Of a stretch of DNA of 7,168 bases, positions 6,599-7,168 are shown one piece after another. Position numbers and translations under genes: made by a program. The DNA lies in assembly GCA_964563495.1 (NCBI GenBank), contig CAZLYK010000209.1, forward strand, positions 1 through 7,168, given 5' to 3'. The notes below the pieces were generated by a model that saw only the letters and a list, made by a program, of their open reading frames with translations, had not been told where the DNA came from and ran no database searches. Source of the DNA: CAZLYK01 sp964563495. Lineage in GTDB: Bacteria; Acidobacteriota; Blastocatellia; RBC074. How positions within the stretch are numbered: position 1 is the first letter of the stretch; each line of letters begins with the position of its first letter.

Positions 6599-6627
6599 CT
6601 GAAATTAACCGGGATTGGCAATATAAC
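6599..6627 (+). promoter_or_regulatory. Candidate sigma-70-like promoter before the RDD gene
   Basis: CTGAAA (6599-6604, 4/6 to TTGACA) and TATAAC (6622-6627, 5/6 to TATAAT) are 17 nt apart. They lie in an AT-richer gap right after the kinase stop and predict a start near 6634. This suggests the RDD gene can be transcribed separately. Prediction by eye only. Confidence 0.35.
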
Positions 6628-6646
6628 ATTAGTTGCAGGTCTGAAT

Positions 6647-7150
6647 TTGCCCCGATTCGAGGACATGGAGTCAAGCGAGATATTGTTCGCCGCGCCCAGG
6701 CGAAGAGGCAAAGCACAACCGGCTGCGCTGGCCAGCCTGGGGCTGCGTTGCGGAGCATTTCTACTCGATTATATTTTGACGCTGCTGATTCCGGCGGTGA
6801 CTCTGGTGATCGCGGTCTACATCAAACGGCGCTGGATGGCGCCGACCTTCGCCGGCGTGATCGTCATCGTCGGTTACCTGGCGACCGGGGCGCTGATCTT
6901 TTTCAACTGGGTCTTCTTCTACGCCCACGGGGGACAGAGCTTCGGCAAGACCTTCATCGGCCTGCGCGTCGTCCGAACCGATGGCGGGCCAATCGATTAT
7001 AAAACCGCGATTCTCAGACATATGGTTGGTTACCCGCTCGCCATTCTCTCTTTCGGATTGGGCATGCTCTGGACTTTCTGGGACGCCAAACAGCAGGGCT
7101 GGCACGATAAATTAGCCAAGACGATCGTGGTTAAAAATAATCTCAGTTAA
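6647..7150 (+). CDS. RDD family membrane protein
   Basis: This encodes a 167-aa small integral membrane protein. The family signatures are visible: R34 and D41 at the start of the first membrane segment (LRCGAFLLDY), GQSFGKTFIGLRVVRTDGG in the loop, and D146 and H153-D154 in the C-terminal DAKQQGWHDKLA. Three hydrophobic stretches lie at about 35-58, 68-92 and 126-145. RDD proteins have no single established role; some have been linked to ion or Na+/H+ transport. The start is ambiguous. The TTG at 6647 has AGGT 6 nt upstream, while the ATG at 6665 (161 aa) has GAGGA almost touching it but fits a promoter start near 6634 better. It sits 56 bp after the kinase, so a membrane link to that pathway is possible but unproven. 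Confidence 0.85.
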   Translation: MPRFEDMESSEILFAAPRRRGKAQPAALASLGLRCGAFLLDYILTLLIPAVTLVIAVYIKRRWMAPTFAGVIVIVGYLATGALIFFNWVFFYAHGGQSFGKTFIGLRVVRTDGGPIDYKTAILRHMVGYPLAILSFGLGMLWTFWDAKQQGWHDKLAKTIVVKNNLS

Positions 7151-7168
7151 TTATTGATGTTACGCAAT

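Overview
The window looks like ordinary chromosome from a moderately GC-rich, free-living bacterium. My best guess is an Acidobacteriota relative of the Blastocatellia type. That rests on the eukaryote-like Ser/Thr kinase with zinc ribbons and an FHA domain, the companion zinc-ribbon/FHA protein, and GC-rich hairpin repeats of a kind I associate with such genomes. No rRNA or other taxonomic marker is present, so the assignment is inference only. I see no tRNA, rRNA, CRISPR array, IS element or phage gene.

Layout. Positions 1-216 hold four tandem copies of a 50-bp unit. Each unit junction carries a GC-rich hairpin, and the array closes with an inverted copy of the hairpin core; the left end is cut by the window. 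After about 140 bp of non-coding DNA comes a 12-TM MFS transporter of the TetA type on the minus strand (357-1586). A 103-bp divergent intergenic region with an operator-like palindrome separates it from the plus-strand pair tdh (1690-2886) and kbl (2887-4116). These two are joined stop-to-start and encode the two-step conversion of L-threonine to glycine and acetyl-CoA.

Downstream lies a plus-strand signalling set. It begins with a zinc-ribbon/Pro-rich linker/FHA protein (4241-4996) behind its own plausible promoter. Next is a Ser/Thr protein kinase built as zinc ribbon - kinase - zinc ribbon - FHA (5106-6590), and then a small RDD-family membrane protein (6647-7150). The first two share the same N-terminal zinc-ribbon spacing and closely related C-terminal FHA domains, so they look like paralogous scaffolds. 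A working model is that the kinase phosphorylates itself and/or the FHA protein, with FHA domains reading phosphothreonine. The RDD protein may be a membrane partner, but that link is by position only.

Points worth a second look: the repeat array with its inverted end; a TetA-like transporter lacking the C-half residues needed for tetracycline/H+ exchange; an enlarged threonine dehydrogenase without the usual active-site His; and the paired zinc-ribbon/FHA proteins. I did not find a clearly novel defence or mobile system.
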